Source: Polaromonas sp. YR568 (GTDB taxonomy: Bacteria > Pseudomonadota > Gammaproteobacteria > Burkholderiales > Burkholderiaceae_C). Taken from it: a stretch of 64,000 nucleotides of DNA. Of this stretch, positions 35,977 to 43,813 are shown in pieces. The number at the start of each line of letters is the position of its first letter. The first letter of the stretch is position 1. The DNA lies in NCBI RefSeq assembly GCF_900116715.1, contig NZ_FPBM01000003.1, positions 186,001 through 250,000 of the forward strand, given 5' to 3'. Under the pieces are notes generated by a model that was not told where the DNA came from, did no database searches, and worked only from the letters and a program-made list of their open reading frames with translations. The position numbers were made by a program, and so were the translations under genes.

Positions 35977-36005
35977 TTTATAGGGGTGTTTCAGAACGGT
36001 GTCAA
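35977..36005 (-). promoter_or_regulatory. Sigma70-type promoter of the large cytochrome gene
   Basis: On the minus strand, a consensus -35 TTGACA (36005-36000) is followed by exactly 17 bp and then TATAAA (35982-35977). The predicted start site is near 35970, giving a leader of about 160 nt. In this GC-rich genome such a match in an AT-rich pocket is striking and points to a strong, repressor-controlled promoter. Confidence 0.75.
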
Positions 36006-36783
36006 GACTGTTTTCATTGAGTGGGGTTGGGGTTTTGTGGGTTTGGGTTGTGGTTATTTGGACGAATTGATGCCATTTCGGCCCAGCGGAGGCCTGCCCC
36101 TGAGAGGGGTGTTGGTGATTTGATGGGGGTGCTCTTTGCTGAGGCTTGCTGGCCGGGAGTGGCCCGGCGGCCAGTAACTTTCTTTTGCTTCGCCAAAAGA
36201 AAGTCACCAAAGAAAAGGCGACCCGCAGTCTGGGTCCCTACGCTTCGCTACGGGCAACCTGCGGTGCTCGAGTCAAGCGGGGTCAAAAACAACTCGCTTC
36301 GCTCAAACAAGTTTTTGCCCTGATCCGCTTGCCTCTGCGCTCCTCGGCCCAGCCAGGACGGGGCAATCGGGAGCGGGAACCGAATACCGAAATACCAAAG
36401 ACAAATACCGACAAGGACTCGCCGTGGCGAGTCCTTGTTTCTTCAGGTATTCGGGGTTTTGTCTTCGGCTGTTGGCTGTTCGGTATTCCTTCCCCACCCC
36501 CTTCTGTCTGCGCCGAGGAGCGGAGGGCCAGACGGATCAGGGCAAAAACTTGTTTGAGCGCAGCGAGTTGTTTTTGACCCCGGCTGGACCGAGCACCGCA
36601 GGTTGCCCCGGAGCGAAGCGCAGGGGACGCAGACAGTAGGGTCGCCTTTTCTTTGCTTACTTTCTTTTGGCGAAGCAAAAGAAAGTGAGTCGCATACCGG
36701 GCGACCCCGGCCAGCCGCCCTCAGCGAAGAGAACGCCCATCAAATCAACCACAGCCCCGACCGGAGGGTCAAAGGCGTCCGTG
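36006..36783. other. Intergenic region holding a 510-bp inverted repeat
   Basis: Between the promoter of the 35811 gene and the end of the ABC permease gene there is no family-like coding sequence. The space is dominated by the inverted repeat at 36177-36686, described separately. Short reading frames here (for example 36146-36577 on plus and 36283-36678 on minus) are mirror images created by that repeat. Confidence 0.7.
36177..36686. repeat. Large inverted repeat element with terminal and central hairpins
   Basis: The left arm begins ACTTTCTTTTGCTTCGCC (36177) and the right arm ends with its reverse complement (36659-36686). Each tip is itself a hairpin: ACTTTCTTTTG/CAAAAGAAAGT. Similarity continues inward with gaps: AAGAAAAGGCGACCC/GGGTCGCCTTTTCTT, ACCTGCGGTGCTCG/CGAGCACCGCAGGT, GGGGTCAAAAACAACTCGCT and its complement, and a long AAACAAGTTTTTGCCCTGATCCG match. 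The centre contains AAGGACTCGCC-GT-GGCGAGTCCTT (36413-36436). Elements with these ends recur between genes in Comamonadaceae genomes. There is no transposase, so it may be a non-autonomous element or a structured terminator/attenuator repeat. Confidence 0.85.
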
Positions 36784-39345
36784 TTACTGCGCCTTCCTAA
36801 GCGTCTCCACCACCGGTGTATTCAAAACAGACCGCAACCCCCACCACCCCGCCGCCAAAGCCAGCACCGCCCCGGCAAGGCTGCCAAAAAGCGGCACAGT
36901 CCAAGACCCAGTCCAGTTGAAGTCAAACACAAACCGCGCCAACCCCCACCCCACAGCCAGCGCAACAACGGACGCCAAAAAGCCAGCCAGCAACCCAACA
37001 CCAGCCAACTCGGCCCGCTGCACCTGCCGCAGCAAGGAAGCCCGCGCCCCAACCGCCCGCATGATCGCGAACTCCTTGGCACGTTCTTCACGCGTGGCGG
37101 TGATGGCGGCAAACAGCACGACCAAACCGGCGGCCAAGGTAAAGCCGAACAAAAACTCGACAGCGCGTATCACCTGGTCCAACACCCGCTGCACCTGCGC
37201 CAGCGTGCTGCTCATGTCGACATTGGTGATGTTGGGAAAAGCCTTGACCAGACTGTTGTCAAAGCTCTGCGGGCGCGGCTGACCGGGCGTGGCTGCTGCG
37301 GGCTCGGGCGCGCGGAAGGCACTGATGAAGGACACCGGCACATCGGCAGGCAATTTGGCCACGGTGTACATCACAAAGAAGTTGACGCGCATCGAACCCC
37401 AGTCCACCTTGCGCAGGCTGGTGATTTTGGCTTCGCTGAGCTGGCCGCCTATGTCAAAGCGCAAGGTGTCGCCCAACTTCAGGCCCAGGGTTTTGGCCAG
37501 GCCGTCTTCGACGCTGACGGCATCTTTTTCGCCGGGAGTCCATTGCCCGCCGCTGACCTGGTTGTGGCCGGGCATGTCGGCGCTGTTGGACAGATTGAAC
37601 TCACGGTCGACCAGGCGTTTGGCGCGGTCGTCTTCAAAGTCGTCGGGGGTGACGGGTTTGCCGTTTACCGCCACCAGGCGCCCACGGATCATGGGGTACC
37701 AGTCGAACTTTTTCACGCCGCCGTCGCGCAGTGCCTGCTGAAAGGCATCGCCCTGATCGGGCTGCACGTTGATGACAAAGCGGTTGGGCGCGTCGGGCGG
37801 CGTGGCTTTGCGCCAGCTGCTGATGAGGTCGGTGCGCAGCAGCACCAGCAGCATCAGCGCGAGCAAGCCCACGGCCAGTGCGCTGGTTTGCACCACGGCA
37901 TATACCGGCCGCGCCGACAGCTGGCGTGTGGCCAGCACCAGCCAGCGCGGGGCGGTGGCTTCATTGACGCTGGCGCGCAGCAGCTTGACGGCGGCAAAAC
38001 TGGCGGCGGCAAACACCAGCACCGCGCCGGCAAAACCGCCGACTGCTATCAGGCCCAGTTTCAAATCGCTGCTGGCGGCCACCAGCAAGGCCGCGAAGCC
38101 GAGCACACCCACGCCCAGCACCGCGAGCGAGGCGGGCTTGAGGTTGCCGACATCGCGGCGGATGACGCGCAGCGGCGGGACTTGCGCCAGCTGCAGCACA
38201 GGCGGCAGGCCAAAGGCCAGCAGCAAGGTGAGGCCCATGCCCATGCCAAAGGCGACGGGCCAGAAGGTGGCAGCGGGCAGCACGGTTTCGACCAGGCCGG
38301 CCAGCAGCAGCACAAAGCCGTAGTGCACCGCAAAGCCCAGCGCCACGCCGAGCGCGCTGGCAAAAAGGCCGGCCAGCACAAATTCAAACGCGTAGGCCAA
38401 CGCGATGGTGCGCTGCGGCTGGCCGAGCACGCGCAGCATGGCGCAGTCGTCCAGGTGTTTGGTGGCAAAGCCGCGCGCCACGATGGCCACGGCCACGGCG
38501 CTCAGCAAGGCCGCAAGCAGCGCGACGAGGTTGAGGAATTTCTCGGCGCGGTCCAGCGTCTGGCGCATTTCGGGGCTGCCGGATTCCAGCGACTCCAGCC
38601 GCACGCCGCGTATGCCGGATTCGGCGCCGGGCTTTTTGATTTCGTCGGTGGCCCACTTCACATAGGCCTTGACGGCCTGGTCGTTTCCGGCAACGGCAAA
38701 GCGGTAGTTGGTGCGGCTGGCGGGCTGAATCAGGTTGGTGGCCTTCACGTCGGCGTCGTTGATCATGACGCGGGGCGAGAAGCTGATGAAGCCGGCGCCG
38801 CGGTCGGGCTCCTGCACGATAACGCGAGTGAGCTTGAAGCTGCTGTCACCCATGAGCAGCGTCTGGCCGAGTTTGAGGCCCAGCCCGTCGAGCAGCGAGG
38901 CGTCGGCCCAGGCGGTGCCGGGGGCTGGCACGTCGCGGGTGTCTGCGCCGGGGCCTTCCAGTGTGTCGGCCACTTTCAGGCTGCCGCGCAGCGGATAACC
39001 CTCAGGCACGGCCTTGAAGGCGACCAGCTTGCTGGCGCCGCCGTCTTCGTCGCGCGCGCGTCCCATGGTGGGAAAGGTGACGGTGGAGATGCCTTTGAGG
39101 CCCAGCGCCTGCGCCTTGGCGATAAAAGCCTCGGGCGTGACGCCGTCGCTGCGCACCACGGCATCGCCGCCCAGTAGCTGGCGTGCGTCGCGCTGCAGGC
39201 CGCCTTTGAGGCGGTCGGCAAAAAAGCCCACGGCCGTGAGCGCCGCAACGGCCAGGGTGACGGCCACGATGAGCAGGCGCAACTCGCCCGCGCGCAGGTC
39301 GCGCAGCATGGTTTTCCAGCCGAGCTTGATGAAAAGGGTGTTCAT
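36784..39345 (-). CDS. FtsX-type ABC transporter permease (YbbP-like)
   Basis: An 853-residue membrane protein from the ATG at 39345. One N-terminal span (LLIVAVTLAVAALTAVGFFAD) is followed by a large periplasmic domain (residues about 45-245). Two FtsX modules follow, with spans at LNLVALLAALLSAVAVAIVARGFA, FEFVLAGLFASALGVALGF, a central 4-span block, and the C-terminal FTLAAGLVVLFAAITATREERAKEFAIMRAVGA ... LAGVGLLAGFLASVVALAVGWGLARF. This matches YbbP-like exporters of lipids or lysophospholipids, which normally sit beside a YbbA ATPase. No ATP-binding gene is adjacent in the window. The C-terminus PVVETLRKAQ is intact. Confidence 0.88.
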   Translation of the reverse strand: MNTLFIKLGWKTMLRDLRAGELRLLIVAVTLAVAALTAVGFFADRLKGGLQRDARQLLGGDAVVRSDGVTPEAFIAKAQALGLKGISTVTFPTMGRARDEDGGASKLVAFKAVPEGYPLRGSLKVADTLEGPGADTRDVPAPGTAWADASLLDGLGLKLGQTLLMGDSSFKLTRVIVQEPDRGAGFISFSPRVMINDADVKATNLIQPASRTNYRFAVAGNDQAVKAYVKWATDEIKKPGAESGIRGVRLESLESGSPEMRQTLDRAEKFLNLVALLAALLSAVAVAIVARGFATKHLDDCAMLRVLGQPQRTIALAYAFEFVLAGLFASALGVALGFAVHYGFVLLLAGLVETVLPAATFWPVAFGMGMGLTLLLAFGLPPVLQLAQVPPLRVIRRDVGNLKPASLAVLGVGVLGFAALLVAASSDLKLGLIAVGGFAGAVLVFAAASFAAVKLLRASVNEATAPRWLVLATRQLSARPVYAVVQTSALAVGLLALMLLVLLRTDLISSWRKATPPDAPNRFVINVQPDQGDAFQQALRDGGVKKFDWYPMIRGRLVAVNGKPVTPDDFEDDRAKRLVDREFNLSNSADMPGHNQVSGGQWTPGEKDAVSVEDGLAKTLGLKLGDTLRFDIGGQLSEAKITSLRKVDWGSMRVNFFVMYTVAKLPADVPVSFISAFRAPEPAAATPGQPRPQSFDNSLVKAFPNITNVDMSSTLAQVQRVLDQVIRAVEFLFGFTLAAGLVVLFAAITATREERAKEFAIMRAVGARASLLRQVQRAELAGVGLLAGFLASVVALAVGWGLARFVFDFNWTGSWTVPLFGSLAGAVLALAAGWWGLRSVLNTPVVETLRKAQ

Positions 39346-39423
39346 GAAGCGACCATAACGCAAAGTCCACATCCCCTGCGGGATGGCCGGGTTTATAGCC
39401 GGGTTATCGCGCCCCGGGCGGGG

Positions 39424-40986
39424 TCAGGGCCGGATGGCGCTGGCGGCGGGTGCGGGCGCCGGGGTAGCGGCGACGACGGGCAAGGCGTCCAGCCGCTTTT
39501 CAAGCGCGCGCAGCACCGGGCTGATACCTGCGCCGACCTGGATCTGCGGGTTGGAAAATCCGTCGTCCTTGCCGGCGTCGATCTCGCGCTGCTTGATGAG
39601 CGGCACGGCGCGGGCAAAAGCCTGCTCAAAGGAGTGCGTCTTGCGCAGCTGCTCGTCAAACATGGCGCGGCCAAAGAAGGTGAGCTCGGACAGGCGCCCG
39701 CAGCCGTAAGAGGTGTGGGTGGCGTCGGCCGCCGTCATGACCAGGGTGGTGTCGCCGGCCAGCGCGTCGACCCAGCCGCCCGAATAGCAGGCCGAGATGG
39801 CGATGACACGGTGGCGAATGCCGGCCTTGTCGAGCGCCTCACGCAACTCAGTAGGGCTGAGCGGCGGCACGCGCAGCGGCCAATGGGAGGCGGCAAGCTT
39901 GAAGTCGCTGGCGCCGTGCGAGGTCATGTAGACCACCAGCACGTCGTTGTTGCGGTCCATGCGCTGGGCAATCGCGTCAATGGCGCGCTGCAGATTCAGC
40001 GTGGTGGCCCAGGGGTGGGTTTGCGTGGTGGTGGCGTGATTGACCAGATGCACCACCCGGCCTTCGGCGTCAAAGCGCTCGGCGAGCACGCGGCTGACCA
40101 TGCTGCTTTCGCGCAGGAACACGTCTTCCGCCGCGTAGGGCGCAAACACCAGGCCGTAGACATCGGTGACGCCGGGGCGCTCACGCGCGATGGCGGCCAT
40201 CGTGCCTTCCCACAGCGCCTGCTGGGCTTCAAAGGTTTCCTGGCTCAGGGAAAGGCGTGGCCGGCTGTCTGCCGCGGCATCACGCTCATAGTCTTGCTGC
40301 CACGCGCGAGAGTCGAACTGCCAGGCGCCCAGGCCGGTGCAAGCCACCAGCGCGAGGGCAAATACCCCCGCGCGCGCGGTGAGCCCGGTAAAACGCACCA
40401 CCAGCAAAATCGCCGCACCCAGCGACCAGCCGGTGAACACCGCATAAAGCACCCAATACAGCCAGGCCTCCTGGAACACCGGGCCCTTAAGCCAGCCGTG
40501 CGCGATGGAGGCCATCAGGCTTTGGTACACCAGCGTGTTGGGAAGGGACGCGATGACCCACAGCACAAATGCGGCGCCCACACCGACCGGGCGTTGGGGC
40601 TTTTCGCTTTCACTGCCCTGCTCAGCTATTTCCACCTTATCTGCCGTATCTGCCGGCAAGGCCCACCACGCCAGGCCAATGAAAAGCCCGGCCGACCACC
40701 AGGCCGACAGCCAGGCCTGAACGTCCAGACGCGCGGGGCCGGCAATCTCGATCCGGAACAGGGCGACCTCCATGGCCACCACCAGTGCGGTGAGGATGAG
40801 CGCCTGCAGCGGCGTCGGCGTGCGGCCGGCGACCCGGGGCATCAGGAAAACGCCAGCGCGCAGGCCTTCCACAAACCATTTGAGCAGGGAAAGACGGGGT
40901 GTGGACGCCGCAGCGCGCTCCTCTTCCATCACGGGGCCAGGCAAGGTAGGCTGGTCGTCGGCGCTGCTGATGCCGGTGTCGGTCAT
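39424..40986 (-). CDS. Membrane-anchored C13 (legumain-like) peptidase
   Basis: A 520-residue protein. The N-terminal 230 residues contain several spans (LQALILTALVVAMEVALF, AWWSAGLFIGLAWWALPA, AAFVLWVIASLPNTLVYQSL, WLYWVLYAVFTGWSLGAAILLVV, GVFALALVACTGLGAWQF). A caspase-fold peptidase domain of family C13 follows: LVFAPYAAEDVFLRESSMVSRVLAERFD, VVYMTSHGASD with catalytic His357, and IAISACYSGGWVD with Cys400. LVMTAADATHTSYGCG resembles the specificity loop. The domain faces the periplasm or cytoplasm depending on span count, which I cannot fix. The ATG overlaps the fdhD stop by 4 bp, so it is translationally coupled to formate dehydrogenase maturation. Its substrate is unknown. Confidence 0.87.
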   Translation of the reverse strand: MTDTGISSADDQPTLPGPVMEEERAAASTPRLSLLKWFVEGLRAGVFLMPRVAGRTPTPLQALILTALVVAMEVALFRIEIAGPARLDVQAWLSAWWSAGLFIGLAWWALPADTADKVEIAEQGSESEKPQRPVGVGAAFVLWVIASLPNTLVYQSLMASIAHGWLKGPVFQEAWLYWVLYAVFTGWSLGAAILLVVRFTGLTARAGVFALALVACTGLGAWQFDSRAWQQDYERDAAADSRPRLSLSQETFEAQQALWEGTMAAIARERPGVTDVYGLVFAPYAAEDVFLRESSMVSRVLAERFDAEGRVVHLVNHATTTQTHPWATTLNLQRAIDAIAQRMDRNNDVLVVYMTSHGASDFKLAASHWPLRVPPLSPTELREALDKAGIRHRVIAISACYSGGWVDALAGDTTLVMTAADATHTSYGCGRLSELTFFGRAMFDEQLRKTHSFEQAFARAVPLIKQREIDAGKDDGFSNPQIQVGAGISPVLRALEKRLDALPVVAATPAPAPAASAIRP

Positions 40987-41891
40987 GGTGCGGTGGTGGA
41001 TGAAGATGAGGAAGACACAGGCTTGGCACCGGCCAGCTCAGGCTGCAGCTTGAGGCGCTGCGGGTTGGCATAGCAGACAAAACGCTTGTTGGTGGCGCGG
41101 CCGATGGCGCACAGGCCCACCGTCTGCGCGACCTGGTGCCCCATCTGCGTGATGCCGCTGCGCGAGACCACGATGGGCACATTCATCTGGGCGGACTTGA
41201 TGACCATTTCGCTGGTGAGGCGGCCGGTGGTGTAGAAAACCTTGCCCGCTTCAAGCACTGCCGGATTGTTCTGCATGGACATCCAGCCGGCGATAGTGTC
41301 GATGGCGTTGTGGCGGCCTACGTCCTCCACAAATAGCAGCATCTCTGGATCGCCCCCCGTCATCGCGAACAATGCACACGCATGCACAGAGCCTGCGGAT
41401 TTGTACGTCGTTTCTTTCAGTCGTATGGTGTTGACCAGTGAGTACAGCTGGGCCTGCGTGATATGTGCGTCGGCGGACAGCACGATCTCATCGACCTCGT
41501 CCATCAGGCCGCCAAACACACTGCCCTGCCCGCAACCGGTGGTGACCACACGGCGCGAGGTTTTTTCTTCAATGTCTTCAATGCCGTGGCGCGTCTTGAC
41601 GGCGGCCGCGCCCACATCCCAGTCGACGGTGATGGAGTCGATGTCGGCCACATCCTTGACGAGCCGCTGGTTGCGCAGGTAGCCCAGCACCAGCAATTCA
41701 GGGTTGGCGCCCAGCGTCATGAGCGTGACCAGCTCGCGCTTGTCGACATACACAGTCAGCGCGCGCTCAGCGGGGATGGCGATTTTCTGCGCTTCGCCGT
41801 ATTCGTTGACGGCATCGACCTCGCAGGTCAGGGGCGCCTGGGCCGTGGTGAGGCGCGGGAGGCGGGAAAGAGTCGGTGGCTGGGCGGGCAT
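40983..41891 (-). CDS. fdhD: FdhD-type sulfurtransferase-like protein with altered Cys motif
   Basis: A 302-residue FdhD homologue in the membrane formate dehydrogenase operon. It has AIPAERALTVYVDKRELVTLMTLGANPELLVLGYLRNQRLV, then VSRRV-like TSRRVVTTGCGQGSVFGG, and FVEDVGRHNAIDTIAGWM and VFYTTGRLTSEMVIKSAQM, all typical. The usual C-x-x-C of FdhD (as in GCGLCG of the second copy at 52199-53014) is reduced to one Cys here: GCGQGS. FdhD supplies sulfur to the molybdenum cofactor of formate dehydrogenase, so the loss may mean a different mechanism or partner. A Ser/Thr-rich tail ends the protein. Confidence 0.9.
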   Translation of the reverse strand: MPAQPPTLSRLPRLTTAQAPLTCEVDAVNEYGEAQKIAIPAERALTVYVDKRELVTLMTLGANPELLVLGYLRNQRLVKDVADIDSITVDWDVGAAAVKTRHGIEDIEEKTSRRVVTTGCGQGSVFGGLMDEVDEIVLSADAHITQAQLYSLVNTIRLKETTYKSAGSVHACALFAMTGGDPEMLLFVEDVGRHNAIDTIAGWMSMQNNPAVLEAGKVFYTTGRLTSEMVIKSAQMNVPIVVSRSGITQMGHQVAQTVGLCAIGRATNKRFVCYANPQRLKLQPELAGAKPVSSSSSSTTAP

Positions 41892-41910
41892 GAGGGGGAG
41901 ACTACAACAA

Positions 41911-41940
41911 AAAAGCCGGCCCCTTGCGGAGTCGGCTTTT
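41911..41940. terminator. Rho-independent terminator of the formate dehydrogenase operon
   Basis: AAAAGCCG ... CGGCTTTT, an 8-bp stem around a 14-base loop, lies between the small secreted protein gene (41957-42346) and fdhD. Flanking A and T runs allow function in both directions. Read-through would still be needed to express fdhD and the C13 peptidase from the same promoter. Confidence 0.8.
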
Positions 41941-41956
41941 CAGAAAGAAAAACGGG

Positions 41957-42346
41957 TCAGGATTTCTTGGCAGCAGGGTTGCCGACCGCATCGGGCTGCT
42001 TGGTGTTGGGCGGGCTGGTGGCGTTGCCCGCGGGCGAATGCGCGCCGGCGGCTTCCAGCGGCTTGGCTTCGGGCGGGGTGTAGGCAAAGGGGCCAGGGTC
42101 TGCGCAGGCTGGCGCGGGTGTGGGCGGCTTGGTTTCTTTACCCGTGGCCTTGGCGGATTTGTAATAGGCGGCCGCAACCTTGTCTTGCGATTTGCACAGC
42201 TGGTAGGCCTCAAGCTTGCCCGTCCAGGCGGCCTTGGCGGCAGTTTCGGCGGCCTTGGCCTTGGCTTCGTCGCTGAGGGCGGGGAGCTTGGCCAGCGCGG
42301 CGGCCGAGGCGACAGTCAACAAGCTCAGGATCAGGAGTTTCTTCAT
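41957..42346 (-). CDS. Small exported protein of the formate dehydrogenase operon, unknown function
   Basis: A 129-residue protein with a clear signal peptide (MKKLLILSLLTVASAAALA). The mature part is Ala/Lys/Pro-rich with a helical first half (SDEAKAKAAETAAKAAWTGKLEAYQLCKSQDKVAAAYY) containing one Cys, a second Cys in PAPACADPG, and an unstructured tail. I do not recognise a family. It follows the cytochrome b gene by 13 bp and precedes a terminator, so it belongs to the fdh transcript and probably acts in the periplasm with the enzyme. Confidence 0.7.
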   Translation of the reverse strand: MKKLLILSLLTVASAAALAKLPALSDEAKAKAAETAAKAAWTGKLEAYQLCKSQDKVAAAYYKSAKATGKETKPPTPAPACADPGPFAYTPPEAKPLEAAGAHSPAGNATSPPNTKQPDAVGNPAAKKS

Positions 42347-42359
42347 CGTGTGGTCCTCT

Positions 42360-43556
42360 TTATGCCTGCACTATCTGGGCGGGCGGATCAACAGGCTTGC
42401 TGCGCTGCGCCGGAATGTTGCCGGCCTTCACGTCGTCATACCAGTATTCGTGGTGCTCTTTGGCCCAGGTTTCATCGACATAGCCGGTGCGCATGGCCTT
42501 GTAGGCGCCCTGCATGCCGATGGTGCCGAGGTAAATATGGCCGAGGAACATGCACATCATCAGGACGGTGGCCACGGCATGCACCATGTGGGCGATCTGC
42601 ATGGTGGAGCGCTCATAAATCAGGCCGGGCAGCAGCTTGTCGAGCACAAAACCCGAAGACACGACCACGATGCCGAGGAAGAACACGCCGCCCCAGAAGA
42701 TGAGCTTTTCACCCGCGTTAAAGCGGTTGGAAGGCGGCTCACCGCCGGTGATCAGGCCGCCGCCTTTGGCCAGCCAGTGCAGGTCGCCCTTTTGCGGCCA
42801 GTTGTCGCGCAGGAAGGTAAAGAACACGATCACCAGCGACACCGCAAACAGTGGGCCGGCAAAGTTGTGCATGGTCTTGAGCACCCAGGTGAGCCAGCCG
42901 AAGAGCGCGCCGCCGATGATGGGCAGCAGGAAGAATTTGCCAAATGCCATGACCAGACCCGAGATTGCCAGGATGGAAAACGCAATCGCGTTGGACCAAT
43001 GGGCGGCACGCTCAAACGGCGTGAAGCGCTCGATCTTGCGGCCGGTGTCAACACCGTGGGTGGTGATGGAGCCCTTGCTGAAATAAAAGATCGCGATAGC
43101 CAGCAGCACGATCACAAAGAGTGAGCCGCCGTAGGGAATGATCCAGTTGTTGCGCACCTGGCGCCAGGCTTCGCCGGCGTTGGTCAGGCGTGAGCCGGGG
43201 TACTGCACAAAGGGCTGAATCAGGTTGCCGGCTTCGGGTGCTTCGCTTTTGGGCAGGCTGCTGTATCCGGTCACGCCCTCGCCCACCTGGCGCCACATGG
43301 GCGCGTTGTTGCCGGGCTGCACCTTGGCGCGCTCACCGTTGGTCTGCTTGGCGTAGTTGGGGTCGGCGCTGGCTTCGGGTTTGACCTCAAAGATGTTCTG
43401 GCCCTGGATGCCGCCGGTGGCTGCAGCAGCAGGTACGGGCGCGGGCGCTTGCGCGGCGGCTGCCGGCTGGGCCGCAGGCGCCTGCGCGGCCGCAAGCCCT
43501 GTGACGCCTGCGAAAAGCGCTGCTGTCAAAAATGCCGCTGTTCGTGCACGAAACAT
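42360..43556 (-). CDS. fdhC: Formate dehydrogenase gamma subunit, cytochrome b556 type
   Basis: A 398-residue membrane anchor from the ATG at 43556 (GGAGG four bases upstream). An unusual cleavable N-terminus (RARTAAFLTAALFAGVTGLAAAQA) and an Ala/Pro/Gln-rich stretch precede the FdnI/FdoI-like core. The core has RFTPFERAAHWSNAIAFSILAISGLVMAFG with a haem His, LKTMHNFAGPLFAVSLVIVFFTFL, LIFWGGVFFLGIVVVSSGFVL, and MQIAHMVHAVATVLMMCMFLGHIYLG with further His ligands. It passes electrons from the Fe-S beta subunit to quinone. The length exceeds E. coli FdnI because of the N-terminal extension, a known trait of betaproteobacterial homologues. Confidence 0.93.
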   Translation of the reverse strand: MFRARTAAFLTAALFAGVTGLAAAQAPAAQPAAAAQAPAPVPAAAATGGIQGQNIFEVKPEASADPNYAKQTNGERAKVQPGNNAPMWRQVGEGVTGYSSLPKSEAPEAGNLIQPFVQYPGSRLTNAGEAWRQVRNNWIIPYGGSLFVIVLLAIAIFYFSKGSITTHGVDTGRKIERFTPFERAAHWSNAIAFSILAISGLVMAFGKFFLLPIIGGALFGWLTWVLKTMHNFAGPLFAVSLVIVFFTFLRDNWPQKGDLHWLAKGGGLITGGEPPSNRFNAGEKLIFWGGVFFLGIVVVSSGFVLDKLLPGLIYERSTMQIAHMVHAVATVLMMCMFLGHIYLGTIGMQGAYKAMRTGYVDETWAKEHHEYWYDDVKAGNIPAQRSKPVDPPAQIVQA

Positions 43557-43570
43557 AAAGCCTCCGGTCA

Positions 43571-43813
43571 CTATTTCGAGTTACCGATCTTGTTGTACTC
43601 GTTCTGGCTGTTCTGCGCGCGGGCCTTGAGGCCCTGCTCCCAGCTGGTCTTGTCGCCGGCCTTCCAGCCGGGTGCGGCAAACTGGTTCTGCACGCCCTGG
43701 TAGGCGGCGCCGTCGGTTTTGACGCCGCTGCCCAGGGTTTGCGGTTTTTCACCGCAGGCCGACAGGGCAGACAGAGCCACCACGGAAAAAGTCAGTACAA
43801 AAAGGCGCTTCAT
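43571..43813 (-). CDS. Small lipoprotein of the formate dehydrogenase operon
   Basis: An 80-residue lipoprotein. MKRLFVLTFSVVALSALSAC gives a lipobox LSAC with Cys20. The rest (GEKPQTLGSGVKTDGAAYQGVQNQFAAPGWKAGDKTSWEQGLKARAQNSQNEYNKIGNSK) is hydrophilic and Trp-containing. The ATG overlaps the beta subunit stop by 4 bp and the stop lies 14 bp before the gamma subunit start, so it is a fixed part of the operon. I do not know its function; an envelope-anchored assembly or stability role is a guess. Confidence 0.8.
   Translation of the reverse strand: MKRLFVLTFSVVALSALSACGEKPQTLGSGVKTDGAAYQGVQNQFAAPGWKAGDKTSWEQGLKARAQNSQNEYNKIGNSK

Noticed and set aside
36146..36678. Mirror-image hypothetical proteins inside the inverted repeat
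   Set aside because: The frames at 36146-36577 (+) and 36283-36678 (-) encode near-copies of each other only because the DNA is an inverted repeat. They are unlikely to be genes even though such frames are often annotated.
36667..39177. An 836-codon plus-strand frame opposite the ABC permease
   Set aside because: No start signal or motif; low-complexity Gln/His/Gly composition typical of an antisense shadow. The minus strand has clear FtsX domains.
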